Shown: one piece after another, positions 9,538 to 18,204 of the stretch | Numbering within the stretch: position 1 is the first letter of the stretch | Layout: every line of letters starts with the position of its first letter | Source of the DNA: CAWHQZ01 sp963831645 | GTDB lineage: Bacteria; Pseudomonadota; Alphaproteobacteria; Rhizobiales; Aestuariivirgaceae | Length of the DNA: 64,000 nucleotides | Direction: 5' to 3' | Assembly (NCBI GenBank): GCA_963831645.1 | Contig: CAWHQZ010000009.1 | Location: 124,001-188,000, forward strand | Notes under the pieces: model-generated | Databases searched by the model: none | What the model saw: only the letters and a program-made list of their open reading frames with translations | What the model was told of the DNA's origin: nothing | Made by a program: the position numbers and the translations under genes

Positions 9538-10359
9538 CTAGCTGGCCGGATCCACGGTGCGCCCGCGCCTCAGCAGCAGAACCATGCCGTACCCACCGAC
9601 CAGAACAATCATCGCGCCGATGGTAGACACGGTGCCCAGCACCGGGACGCCGGGTGTGTAACCGGCTACCATCTTGGCATAAAGATACTCGGGCACCGTT
9701 GTGTCGGCGCCGGTGGTGAACAAGGACAGGGGAAAGTTGCCCCACGACAGGAGGAAGGCGAACAGCGCTCCCGAGAATATCCCGGGGAAAAGCACCGGCA
9801 AGGTCACTTCACGCAGCACCTCGAGTCGCGTCGCACCGAGATCGAATGCCGCCTCCTCCAGTGCCGGATCGAAGCTATAGACCTGAATGGCCATTACCAG
9901 AGTTACGACCGGCACGATCCAGACCAGGTGCGCAAAAACCGCTGTCGTCCAGCTCAATTGAATGCCAAGGGCGCTGAACCACAACAGGAGAGCCAGACCA
10001 AGAACGGACTGAGGAAAGAAAATCGGCAGCAGAATGAGGCGCTGATACCAGCTGCGCCCCCGCCAGTTGTAGCGCGCGAAGGCCAGCGCGCCAAAAAAAC
10101 CCAGCACCACTGCAATAGCGGTAACCAGCGCCGCGATGCTCAACGAAGTAGCGAGCAGCTGACGAATTTCGATCGATGAAAACGTTTTCTGCCACCAGTC
10201 CAATCCCCATTTGCTGATGGGGAACTGAAAGTACCTGCTGGAGGTGAGCGACGCGAGCGCAATGCATAGGCCTGGCAGGTAGACGAACACCAGGACAGCG
10301 ATCGACCACACGGTGATCAGGGCATGCCGGTACCGGCCACCGGTTGCTGTCGAGCTCAT
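9538..10359 (-). CDS. ABC importer permease, PotC-like (polyamine type)
   Basis: 273-residue inner-membrane permease with about six hydrophobic segments. The coupling-helix EAA loop is LEEAAFDLGATRLEVLREVTLPVLFPGIFSGALFAF, which docks onto the ATPase. It is homologous to PotC/PotI of spermidine/putrescine importers. It overlaps the partner permease by 4 bases, and the SDR gene follows 24 bases later. Part of the complete SBP-ATPase-permease-permease set at 9538-13516. The proximity to dehydratase and SDR suggests it imports the pathway substrate (inference). Confidence 0.9.
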   Translation of the reverse strand: MSSTATGGRYRHALITVWSIAVLVFVYLPGLCIALASLTSSRYFQFPISKWGLDWWQKTFSSIEIRQLLATSLSIAALVTAIAVVLGFFGALAFARYNWRGRSWYQRLILLPIFFPQSVLGLALLLWFSALGIQLSWTTAVFAHLVWIVPVVTLVMAIQVYSFDPALEEAAFDLGATRLEVLREVTLPVLFPGIFSGALFAFLLSWGNFPLSLFTTGADTTVPEYLYAKMVAGYTPGVPVLGTVSTIGAMIVLVGGYGMVLLLRRGRTVDPAS

Positions 10360-11201
10360 TTCCTGCCCAGTAGGATGTCGAGATCAAAGCGCTTCAGGAC
10401 CACCAAAACGAGGGTGCCGACGACCAGCATGAGCAGCACCGACAGGGCCGCGCCAAGCGGCCAGTTCTGCGCGTAGGTGAAGGCGATTTCGATGTCATGG
10501 GCGATAGGGATGATCTTTTGCCCGCCGAGCACCTTGGCCTCGGCGATCGCACCGACGGCCAGCACGAAGGTCAACAGGCAACCGATGAGAATACCAGGCA
10601 TCGATAGCGGCAGCTCGATCTCGCGAAACACCTGCCACCGGCTTGCACCCAGATCGGACGCGGCGTCGCGCGTTTCGGTTGGGACCATGCTCACCCCGAG
10701 GGTCATCGGAAACAGCATGAACGGCAGATAGACGTAAAGCATGCCGAACACGACGGCGAAGCGGGTGAAGAGGATGCTCTGCCATTCGAGTCCGAAGAGC
10801 GATTTCAGCGTGCCGAGCAGTACCCCGTTCTTGATGAAGAACAGCACCCACCCGTAGAGCCGGATATTCTCGGAAACGAACAGCGGCACGGTGAAGAGGA
10901 GCGTGACGATTGTTGCCCAGCGTCCGAAAACGCGCACCAGGCCATAGGCGATCGGGTAGCAGATAAGCGCCAGCAGCGCCGCCGTCAGGGCGGCAAGCCC
11001 CAGCGACCACAGGAACGAGATGTAGCTCGAGCCTTGAACGATTGTCGCATAGTTCTCGAGAGTTGGACGGCCGGTGAGCGAGAACGTTCGCGGCGGAGCA
11101 AAGCTGAACCAAATGACCGCGATAAGCGGCGCCGCGAAACCGGCGGCCAGCAGCAGCAGCACCGGAACGGCTGCCTTTGGTCCCTGCCCCGATCCTTCCA
11201 T
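10356..11201 (-). CDS. ABC importer permease, PotB-like
   Basis: 281-residue inner-membrane permease. After a short polar N-terminus there are about six membrane segments, including VPVLLLLAAGFAAPLIAVIWF and YVYLPFMLFPMTLG. The EAA loop is RDAASDLGASRWQVFREIELPLSMPGILIGCL. It resembles PotB/PotH. The gene begins 3 bases after the ATPase stop and overlaps the PotC-like gene by 4 bases, so the three are translationally coupled. Confidence 0.9.
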   Translation of the reverse strand: MEGSGQGPKAAVPVLLLLAAGFAAPLIAVIWFSFAPPRTFSLTGRPTLENYATIVQGSSYISFLWSLGLAALTAALLALICYPIAYGLVRVFGRWATIVTLLFTVPLFVSENIRLYGWVLFFIKNGVLLGTLKSLFGLEWQSILFTRFAVVFGMLYVYLPFMLFPMTLGVSMVPTETRDAASDLGASRWQVFREIELPLSMPGILIGCLLTFVLAVGAIAEAKVLGGQKIIPIAHDIEIAFTYAQNWPLGAALSVLLMLVVGTLVLVVLKRFDLDILLGRK

Positions 11202-11204
11202 GGT

Positions 11205-12272
11205 TCAGTCCAGAACCACGATGCTGTCTTTTGCGTCCCACCCGATCAACACCTCATCATCGAGCTTGCCCGGCCGCGCCTGCTCGCGCAGCTTCTCGAT
11301 GATGAAGACCTGATCACCCGCCCGAACCTGGTACTGAATTCGCGACCCCAGTACATATTCGTTGTAGAGCCGCCCGCTGAGACGGTTGTCAGCCGTTGCC
11401 TTGCCGTTCAGGAACCGGACGAACTCCGGCCGGATGACGAGGTAACCCTGCTGGAACCCGGTCGGAATTGGCGGCGCAATGATCTCGCCGGGGATCGCGG
11501 ACGAGGTGAGCCTGGCGTTTGTGTCCGCCGTGACCGGGACGACATTGACATCGCCGATGAACTCCGACACGAACTTCGTCCGCGGAGAAGTGTAAATCTC
11601 CTGCGGTGTCCCGACTTGAATGAGCTTGCCGGATCGCATGACGCCGATCCGGTCGCTCATTACCATCGCCTCCTCCAGCGAATGGGTAATGTATACGAAG
11701 GTCTTGCCGGTTTCGCGGTGAATGTCCTTCAGCTCCTTTTCCAGCGTCTTGCGCAGCTTGTAATCGATGGCCGACAGAGGCTCGTCGAAGAACAGAATCT
11801 CGGGATCGTAGGCAAGGGCCCGCGCCAGCGCCACCCGTTGTCGCTCGCCGCCCGAGCAGCGCAACACGTTCTTGTCATAATAGCTTTCGGGCAGCCGCAG
11901 CAGACGCATCAGCTCGAGCGCCCTCTCCTTTCTCGTCTCCGGGGCAATGCTGCGGATCTTGAGCGAGAACTCGATGTTCTCGCCTACCGTCCGGTGGGGA
12001 AACAGCGCCAGTGACTGGAAGACCATGCAGGTGGGACGGCGGTTGGCCGGGACATCGTTGATCCTCTGTCCGCGGAGCAGGATGTCGCCGGCGGTCGGCG
12101 CATCCAGCCCCGCCAGCATCCTGAGCAGGGTTGTCTTTCCGCAGCCTGAGGGACCAACAATGGTGAAGAACTCGCCTTCACCGATTTCGAGATCGACGAA
12201 GTCGACCGCGGCAAGCGCGCTGAAGCGCCTGACCACGCCTTTGAGTGTCAGGATTGCCGGTTTGTCTGTCAT
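11205..12272 (-). CDS. ABC importer ATPase, PotA-like
   Basis: 355-residue nucleotide-binding subunit. Walker A is GPSGCGKTT, the signature is CSGGERQRVALARAL (C replacing the usual L), Walker B is ILFFDEPLSAID, and the switch His lies in THSLEEAM. A C-terminal TOBE-like beta region follows (after about residue 240). I chose ATG at 12272 (MTDKPAILTLKGVVRRF) because the longer frame adds only non-homologous residues. It powers the two downstream permeases and is the only intact Pot-type ATPase on this strand, so it could also serve the ATPase-less permease set at 18205-20987 (inference). Confidence 0.92.
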   Translation of the reverse strand: MTDKPAILTLKGVVRRFSALAAVDFVDLEIGEGEFFTIVGPSGCGKTTLLRMLAGLDAPTAGDILLRGQRINDVPANRRPTCMVFQSLALFPHRTVGENIEFSLKIRSIAPETRKERALELMRLLRLPESYYDKNVLRCSGGERQRVALARALAYDPEILFFDEPLSAIDYKLRKTLEKELKDIHRETGKTFVYITHSLEEAMVMSDRIGVMRSGKLIQVGTPQEIYTSPRTKFVSEFIGDVNVVPVTADTNARLTSSAIPGEIIAPPIPTGFQQGYLVIRPEFVRFLNGKATADNRLSGRLYNEYVLGSRIQYQVRAGDQVFIIEKLREQARPGKLDDEVLIGWDAKDSIVVLD

Positions 12273-12355
12273 GCCTTGTGCGCCGTCAAACAAACCTCCC
12301 TCCCGCCGCGGCAACGGCACAGCAAGCGCGGCTGGAGGGTTTTATGGGAGAAGGC

Positions 12356-13516
12356 TCAGCCGCCGGAAGCCTCGCGCTTCGCCGCGGTCATGATGTCGAG
12401 CAGCTTGTCGTAGTCAGGCACGATATCGTACTCGATGCTTGCCGCCATTTCTTCTTCGAGACTGTCCCACTGGATCGCATCAAGCTCTTCCTTGGTGAAA
12501 AGCTTGAAGCACTCCGGGTTGCCCATCTGGGTGACCGGATTGAATGTGCCCTCGGCAAAGGCGACCACATGGGCGGAATCGGGCTTCTGCACGAACTCGA
12601 GGAATTCCACTGCGAGGGGCGACAGTTCAGGGTTGGCCACCGTCGAGGTCACTTCGATCCAGGAGATGCCGCCCTTGCCGTCGGCCATCGGACCTTTCTT
12701 CGGCGTGATGCCGCGGATGTTCGGGTGGCCGTCGGCACGCGCCGGCGAGGCCGAATAGGTGCCCCCGGTAAGGTGGAAGTCGATCTCACCGGAAACCAGC
12801 GATTGGTTCATGGTCGCGATATCGCCGACCAGCTTGGCTCCCTTGAACACCCGCTTTGCGGTCTCGGTGAACTTTGCGGTTTCCTCATCGGAGTGTGTCT
12901 TGAAGGGATCGAACCCCGAAATGCAGCAGAGGCAGAACACGTTCCAGTCGTCCGATTCGAGAATGCCGTACTTCTTGTCGTTGGCAGGATCGTTCCAGAG
13001 GTTCCAGCCCTGATCCTCCGCAGTGGCCCGGCTGACCTTGTCTGTGTTGACGACGAACGAGTATGGTCCGAACCGCTGGACCATGCCGAGAAGCTCCTTG
13101 CCGTCGTCGCTCATCGCCCACTTGTAGGGAGGCTTGAAAGCCGGCAGCATTTTCTCGAAGTAGGGCTCCATCCTGGCACGGTCGAGTGGCTTGATCAGCT
13201 TCTCAGGATGCATGACCTTGCGCGCCCACGGGTTGTTGACGTTGATAAGGTCCCACACATTCGTTTCCCCGGCTCTCAGCCGGTTGATCATCGTCGGGTC
13301 GTTGGTCAGGGACTCGGCTTTTACCGTCGCGCTGGTCATTTGGCGGAAGGGGTCGAGCACCTGGGCGGAGTTGTAACCTTCCCAGCAAAGGATGTTGAGT
13401 TCCTTCTCCCGCGCCGCGAGCGCCGTTCTTGCCATCCCCGAACCAGCCACAGCTGCGGCCCAGATTGCCGACTGCTGCATGAAGTGTCGGCGCGAAATCT
13501 TGTTGGTATTGGCCAT
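12356..13516 (-). CDS. ABC importer binding protein, PotD-like, Tat signal
   Basis: 386-residue periplasmic substrate-binding protein of the spermidine/putrescine family. The N-terminus carries a twin-arginine motif (SRRHFM) before a hydrophobic stretch ending near ALAA, so export by the Tat route is likely. The mature part starts with ELNILCWEGYNSAQVLDPF, the family opening strand. Aromatic and acidic pocket residues are present, as in amine-binding members, but ligand prediction is unsafe. The start has a GGAGG ribosome site. It heads the PotDABC-SDR run, 140 bases after pduE. Confidence 0.9.
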   Translation of the reverse strand: MANTNKISRRHFMQQSAIWAAAVAGSGMARTALAAREKELNILCWEGYNSAQVLDPFRQMTSATVKAESLTNDPTMINRLRAGETNVWDLINVNNPWARKVMHPEKLIKPLDRARMEPYFEKMLPAFKPPYKWAMSDDGKELLGMVQRFGPYSFVVNTDKVSRATAEDQGWNLWNDPANDKKYGILESDDWNVFCLCCISGFDPFKTHSDEETAKFTETAKRVFKGAKLVGDIATMNQSLVSGEIDFHLTGGTYSASPARADGHPNIRGITPKKGPMADGKGGISWIEVTSTVANPELSPLAVEFLEFVQKPDSAHVVAFAEGTFNPVTQMGNPECFKLFTKEELDAIQWDSLEEEMAASIEYDIVPDYDKLLDIMTAAKREASGG

Positions 13517-13656
13517 TTCTTTTCCGTTCCTCCCTGGTCAAGTGCCGTTTGCCGAGACCGTATGCGGCGTGGCGATCGGGCCCAACCATAACAGCACACC
13601 GGCGCCCTCGGTGCCAATAGTGCAGGTTTTACTTGAGCCGCTCGGTAGTCCGCGTG

Positions 13657-14079
13657 TCAGTAGCGGTAGGTGAATAGCCCACGCCGCTCATAGACTTCAG
13701 CGGCTTCTTCGATGAATGCAGCCAGGCGCTTCGCCGCATAGTCTTTGCGCAGCACGGCCGCTGCAGCCACTAGTTCGGCTTTCGATCTTGCCCGACCAGG
13801 TCGCAGCAGTTCGTAGACCTTCATGATGAAGTCCTGCGGAACGTCGACCAGTTCGCCGGCGCGCTCGAAGTTCTCGGCCAGGGTAGGCCGTCCGGCCGCC
13901 CGCGCTATCTGCGCCTGGTAGCCGAGCGCTTCCGCTGTGATGCGTAGATCCTCCATGTCGACGTTGCCGCCAACCAGGTCTTCGAGCGTTACCGCGCTCA
14001 GCGGCTTACCCCTGCGCCCGCGCACGAGCTCGGGCCGCCGCTCCGAAAGCGGATAGTCACCGATGCCGAGCTTGCTCAT
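13657..14079 (-). CDS. pduE: B12-dependent diol/glycerol dehydratase small subunit
   Basis: 140-residue small (gamma) subunit. It matches PduE/DhaB3 along its length: DYPLSERRPELV, LTLEDLV-type helix, DMEDLRITAEALGYQAQIA, GRPTLAENFERAGELVDVPQDFIMKVYELLRP and the C-terminal AAFIEEAAEVYERRGLF. It overlaps the end of the fused large/medium subunit gene by 4 bases. Unlike PDU-type PduE it lacks the N-terminal amphipathic targeting extension and starts directly at the conserved DYPL region, so direct encapsulation is doubtful. Confidence 0.93.
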   Translation of the reverse strand: MSKLGIGDYPLSERRPELVRGRRGKPLSAVTLEDLVGGNVDMEDLRITAEALGYQAQIARAAGRPTLAENFERAGELVDVPQDFIMKVYELLRPGRARSKAELVAAAAVLRKDYAAKRLAAFIEEAAEVYERRGLFTYRY

Positions 14080-16373
14080 GGTCCGATCGTTCCGCTGCGC
14101 GATCGCACTGCGGCTGCCGCCTGCTCCAGAAATTTTACGTCGATATGTTCCGGTTCGGCGCCCGTGGACACGAGCCCCGTTTCGATCGCATAAATCATCG
14201 CCACGCGCGCGTGATAACGCGAGCCCATGGCTTGGCCGCGCGTCGGCACGACGACAGGCTCCGGCATTTCGCCCAGCGCATAGGCCGCGGCGTTGGCGCC
14301 CAGCATTCGATAATGTTCGAGTTGGGTGATGGGCGAGTTTGAAAACAGCTCCAGGTTGTTGTGCGGCAGCCGATCCTTCTGGTGGATGACCGCCGTCCCT
14401 TTGGCCTGGAGGCCGATGCCAATGCCGGAACGCGAAAGGCGCGCTGCCGACAGGCCGAGAAACGATGTATCCGCGGTATGTTTGAAACGCACTACGCGAG
14501 CCCTCAGCCCCCGGCCTTCGATCGCTTCCGTCATGACCTGCAACACTCGAGCCAGGGAGTGTCCGGCGACCGTCTGAAACAGCTTGATACCGAAGGCGGG
14601 GCTGATGCCGATCACCACCTCTTCTTCACTGGTTTCCGGCAACGGCTCGCCGCGAATGCCATAGAGGATGCGGCGCTTTTCCGCCGCTTCGTGCATCGCC
14701 TCCGATCTGAGCACTTCCTTATGGTCGAGCACCTCGCGAATGCCGTTGATTTCCTGGCGGCGAAGCTCGCTGACGCGGTATCCGGACCCCGGTCCGGCGT
14801 AAAGGTTCGGGTCGTTGATCGCACTGAGCACGCGACCGTCGCGCACGATGGCAGATGTCTGCAGGTAGTCGCCCGACAACCGCAGCTTGACCAGCGATAG
14901 CAGGTTTTCGGCCTCCTTGCGGTACCCGCAACGCTCCAGAGACCTGATGACATCGACGACGGTGATATTGCGCTCCCGGATCTTTTCGCTGACGATCGCT
15001 ACATCCCGCGGCACATAGCTTTTGGTGTCATCCGACCCCGAAGCCGCGACCACGCTTTCCAGCATCGATTGCGTCGGCTCGCCCAGCCCAAGGTCCCGGA
15101 ATACCGCCGCCAGCGCCTCGACGGCTCGTTGTCGCAAACCGAGAATCCGCGTCTCATCGACCGAGGTGAGACCGCCATCGGCTTCGAAGTCGCGCTGCAA
15201 CACCAGATAGTCCTCGAGTTCTTCGCCGTTGAGCAGCGAAGGATTGAAGGAGTTGTCATACTTCAGGATGGACCCGAAGCCGGAGCAGATGAGATCGGAG
15301 CCGGCGACCAGATAGGGCAGGATCTTGGCCCCCACCCGGATCTCGCTCTCGGTGCTGCGGGCGTCGTTACCGGAGGCGCACTCGAGATCGAGCCATACGG
15401 CGATCAGGTTCTCAGCCATCAGTTCGCGCACGCCCCCGGGCACGGTCGCAGTCACGGGCGCGCCGTCGATGCCGCCGTTCTGGGTACCCTGGACGCCCAT
15501 CGCCCGCTGCAGACACAGGCAGCGGGCCTCCAGGTAGAGCAATGACTTGGACTCATGGAAGCCCATGAGCAGCTCGGAACCCGCTCCCGACGTGCACCGC
15601 ATCTTGATGCCGCGCGAGGCATAGGCAGCGGCCAGAAAGGCCTTCGACCACGGCGTGTCATCGCCATCGATAAAGGCCTTTTCCGTGCCGTACACCGAAA
15701 CTGTCTCGGCATAGGAGGTGAATCCGGCCATGGCGATGCGCAGCTCTTCCGCCTCCTCGCTCGAACATTGGAACAGTGTTCCCCATCTCCCCACGGAGGC
15801 ACCGACGGCGCATGCCAGCGCGTTCGACCAGGCATTGCGCGATACCCGCATGGTGGTCTCGATCTCGTCGAATCCGAATGCTACTGCGGTTGCCGCGTCG
15901 GCCGCGAGCTGCAGGGGATCATCCTTGGCATTGGTCACGTGCGCCTGGTTGCCCGGTGTCTGCCGCGCGCGCATCTTGGTATAGGCGAAAGCGATCTCGA
16001 GCGCGTTGAGGCAGGATACGACCTCCGCCAGCTTTGCCGGCGTGAGACCATGCGCGATGCGCACGAGTTCGGTGCGCGGAACGTTCATGTCGACCAGCTT
16101 GCGCGCAATCTCCAGGGACCGCATCGCCATCGCTTCTTGCGCAACCGCAGGATCGATGTGATGGCGCGCCACAAAGTAGTCGATCATGTCGAAGTCGGCC
16201 GCGGCGACACCGTCGAGCACCGTGACCCGGTTGTTGTCGATCGTCAGCGAGGGCTTGGGATCCGCCGGGCTGGAGAATGCTGAAAACCCGTGGCCGGGAT
16301 CTTCTGCAGCGAATTTATCCAGTCGAAGCGGGCGATTGTCCCACTCGGTAAATCGCCGCCAGCGGTTTGACAT
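14076..16373 (-). CDS. Diol dehydratase, large and medium subunits fused
   Basis: 765-residue fusion. Residues about 1-555 are a PduC/DhaB1-type large subunit: NQAHVTN (143-149), GFDEIETT with Glu170, AETVSVYGTE, DGDDTPWSK, VQGTQNG, LDLECASGND and the SGFGS K+/substrate loop. After a linker (about 556-583), residues 584-765 are a PduD-type medium subunit: VVIGISPAFG, SRSGIGIGLQAKGTAVIHQ, NLELFSNSP. The enzyme dehydrates 1,2-diols to aldehydes using adenosylcobalamin. I chose ATG at 16373 (MSNRWRRF) because it matches the family start. The linker lacks the canonical PduD targeting helix. Reactivase and adenosyltransferase genes are absent from the window. Confidence 0.92.
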   Translation of the reverse strand: MSNRWRRFTEWDNRPLRLDKFAAEDPGHGFSAFSSPADPKPSLTIDNNRVTVLDGVAAADFDMIDYFVARHHIDPAVAQEAMAMRSLEIARKLVDMNVPRTELVRIAHGLTPAKLAEVVSCLNALEIAFAYTKMRARQTPGNQAHVTNAKDDPLQLAADAATAVAFGFDEIETTMRVSRNAWSNALACAVGASVGRWGTLFQCSSEEAEELRIAMAGFTSYAETVSVYGTEKAFIDGDDTPWSKAFLAAAYASRGIKMRCTSGAGSELLMGFHESKSLLYLEARCLCLQRAMGVQGTQNGGIDGAPVTATVPGGVRELMAENLIAVWLDLECASGNDARSTESEIRVGAKILPYLVAGSDLICSGFGSILKYDNSFNPSLLNGEELEDYLVLQRDFEADGGLTSVDETRILGLRQRAVEALAAVFRDLGLGEPTQSMLESVVAASGSDDTKSYVPRDVAIVSEKIRERNITVVDVIRSLERCGYRKEAENLLSLVKLRLSGDYLQTSAIVRDGRVLSAINDPNLYAGPGSGYRVSELRRQEINGIREVLDHKEVLRSEAMHEAAEKRRILYGIRGEPLPETSEEEVVIGISPAFGIKLFQTVAGHSLARVLQVMTEAIEGRGLRARVVRFKHTADTSFLGLSAARLSRSGIGIGLQAKGTAVIHQKDRLPHNNLELFSNSPITQLEHYRMLGANAAAYALGEMPEPVVVPTRGQAMGSRYHARVAMIYAIETGLVSTGAEPEHIDVKFLEQAAAAVRSRSGTIGP

Positions 16374-16420
16374 CCCGTTCACCGGACGCAGCCTAGCACC
16401 AAAGGGAACTGTGCCAAAGC

Positions 16421-16774
16421 TCAGCGGATCATGTATGCCTTGCGCACCGTCTCGTGGACCCGGCAGGCGCCCTTCCAGTCCTTCGGGAAAAAAGCGGTGG
16501 TGCCGGGCGTGACTTCGATCACCTCGCCGGAGGTGTGGGTGTAGGTGCAGCGGCCCGAAAGGAAATGACAGAATTCGTCGCGCGTCACATGGCAGCTCCA
16601 ATAGCCGGGAGTGCATTCCCAAATGCCGCACTCCGAGGAGCCGTCCTCGTTTCGATGCAGCAGCATGCCGGAGGTATGCGACCGACCCTCGATCATCGTC
16701 GGAACAACGCCCCAGTCCTTGAGTTGGCCGGCAGGCGCGCTGGTGTGCGGCGCAGAAGAGGACGGGCCGGTCAT
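16421..16774 (-). CDS. Cupin-domain protein (EutQ/DUF861-like)
   Basis: 117-residue single cupin. ECGIWECTPGYWSCHVTRDEFCHFLSG and EVIEVTPGTTAFFPKDWKGACRVHETVRKAY follow the Cupin_3/DUF861 pattern, including FPxxWxG and VRKxY. Members include EutQ C-terminal domains and ureidoglycine aminohydrolase-like proteins. Metal-ligand His residues are sparse. It overlaps the glycosyltransferase gene by 4 bases and lies 47 bases upstream of the dehydratase. Function unknown; an accessory role in the aldehyde/dehydratase pathway is a guess from context. Confidence 0.85.
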   Translation of the reverse strand: MTGPSSSAPHTSAPAGQLKDWGVVPTMIEGRSHTSGMLLHRNEDGSSECGIWECTPGYWSCHVTRDEFCHFLSGRCTYTHTSGEVIEVTPGTTAFFPKDWKGACRVHETVRKAYMIR

Positions 16775-18171
16775 GGCGCCGCCCCGCGCGCCAGCCGGTC
16801 GAGGATCGCCGCCGCCTTCTTTGGTCCGGGCCTGGCGCGCATGTACTTCGACGTTCTCTTGAGCTTTGCCTTCATCTTCTTGTCGCTGATCATGGCGTTG
16901 ATCTTCGCCGTTAGCTCCTCGTCGGTCCAGTCGTAGCGGTGCGACTTGAAGCCGTGCCCGGTTTCCGCGACCCGCGTCGCATTGTCATGACCGTCCCATA
17001 CATAAGGCATGATGAGCGCCGGCTTGCCGAAATAGAGGCACTCCGTGAACGAGTTGTTGCCGCCGTGGTGAATGACTGCATCGACCCGCGGGATCACCGA
17101 AGGCTGCGGAAACCAGCTGTCCATGATGACATTGTCAGGGACTTCGGAGTACCGGTTGCGGTAATCACCGACGTTCACGAGAGCGCGCACCGGCATGCGG
17201 CCGAGGAGCGCGATCAGCCTCTTGAGAAGCTCGACATCGCCTGCCCCCAGTGATCCGAAGCTCACATAGAGCAGAGGCTTGTCATTGTGTCTGCCAAACT
17301 TCGGCAACTGGTACGGCTTTTCCTTGCGCACACAACCTTCCAGGTAACGAAACTTCGCAGCGGGAAGTTTGTGCCGGCGTTTGAACTTCACCGGCGTCGG
17401 GTACAGCAGAATGTTCATATCGGGCGAGGCTTCGAAAAACTGGCCGAGCGGATATGGCGCTTCGTCGCGCGAGACGAGAAATGAATTAAAGTCGTCGTGA
17501 ATTGGCTTGATCACCTCGTTGAAGCGTTCGCGGAACCGCGCAAATCCTGCCTTGTCATTCTGCGCCAGGCCTGACAGGTGCGGAGGTATCTCGGGGTCCT
17601 CGATCTCGTTCTCGGAGCATGAGATGATGCGCACCCATGGCCGACCCGCTTCGCGGGTATACTTCTTGATCGCCGGAAAGAGAATGACATTATCGACGCA
17701 GACCACGTCCGGCTTGAGCCGTGCCAGCACCTCCGGCAGATCCTTCTCCGCCCACTTCGCCGTCGAGACAATGGCCTGCCAGCAGTCCTTCACATAGTTG
17801 TCGATTTGGTCAAACGGACTTTTGCGGAAGTTCGGGATGTGACCGTTTATGAATTCGGTCCAGAACCTGGCCATTTCTTCGGGCGGCATGGGCTCGGACA
17901 GATTGACCGGATGCGCCTCGAAACCGTAGCCCCTGTACACCTCGAGGAACCCCGGGTCGGAGAGGAACACGGCCTTGTGCCCGAGTCTTTCGACCGCCTG
18001 GGCGATGCCGACCGAGTTAAGCGCCGGCCCGAACGCCGCTTCGGGAAAGAAGGCGATAAGCTTGCCCTGCTTGCTGCGTACTTTTCGTGTTTTGCCGCGT
18101 ACAGGCTTCCGCGTTCTACCCGTCGTGGATTTACTTGTTCCTCTGGCAGCAGGTTTTGCCTTCCGGGCCAT
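16771..18171 (-). CDS. GT-B glycosyltransferase (UGT/MGT family), basic N-terminus
   Basis: 466 residues. The first 36 residues are rich in Lys, Arg, Ser and Thr. A GT-B fold follows, with IAFFPEAAFGPALNSVGIAQAVERLGHKAVFLSD as the acceptor domain opening. The donor-site motif near residues 370-425 is SWFPQPSVIPRVDAVIHHGG, then NSFTECLYFGKPALIMPYVWDGHDNATRV and GHG, as in UDP-sugar transferases of family GT1. No signal peptide. AGGAGG precedes ATG at 18171. It heads the operon with cupin and dehydratase, which is unexpected for a diol-dehydratase locus; it may glycosylate the substrate or an intermediate, or belong to another pathway. Acceptor unknown. Confidence 0.88.
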   Translation of the reverse strand: MARKAKPAARGTSKSTTGRTRKPVRGKTRKVRSKQGKLIAFFPEAAFGPALNSVGIAQAVERLGHKAVFLSDPGFLEVYRGYGFEAHPVNLSEPMPPEEMARFWTEFINGHIPNFRKSPFDQIDNYVKDCWQAIVSTAKWAEKDLPEVLARLKPDVVCVDNVILFPAIKKYTREAGRPWVRIISCSENEIEDPEIPPHLSGLAQNDKAGFARFRERFNEVIKPIHDDFNSFLVSRDEAPYPLGQFFEASPDMNILLYPTPVKFKRRHKLPAAKFRYLEGCVRKEKPYQLPKFGRHNDKPLLYVSFGSLGAGDVELLKRLIALLGRMPVRALVNVGDYRNRYSEVPDNVIMDSWFPQPSVIPRVDAVIHHGGNNSFTECLYFGKPALIMPYVWDGHDNATRVAETGHGFKSHRYDWTDEELTAKINAMISDKKMKAKLKRTSKYMRARPGPKKAAAILDRLARGAAP

Positions 18172-18204
18172 GTGGGCCTCCTGTTGTGGGCCGGCTTCTA
18201 GACC

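Noticed and set aside
12245..13591. Plus-strand frame of 448 codons
   Set aside because: Opposite the PotD-like binding protein gene, whose product is convincing.
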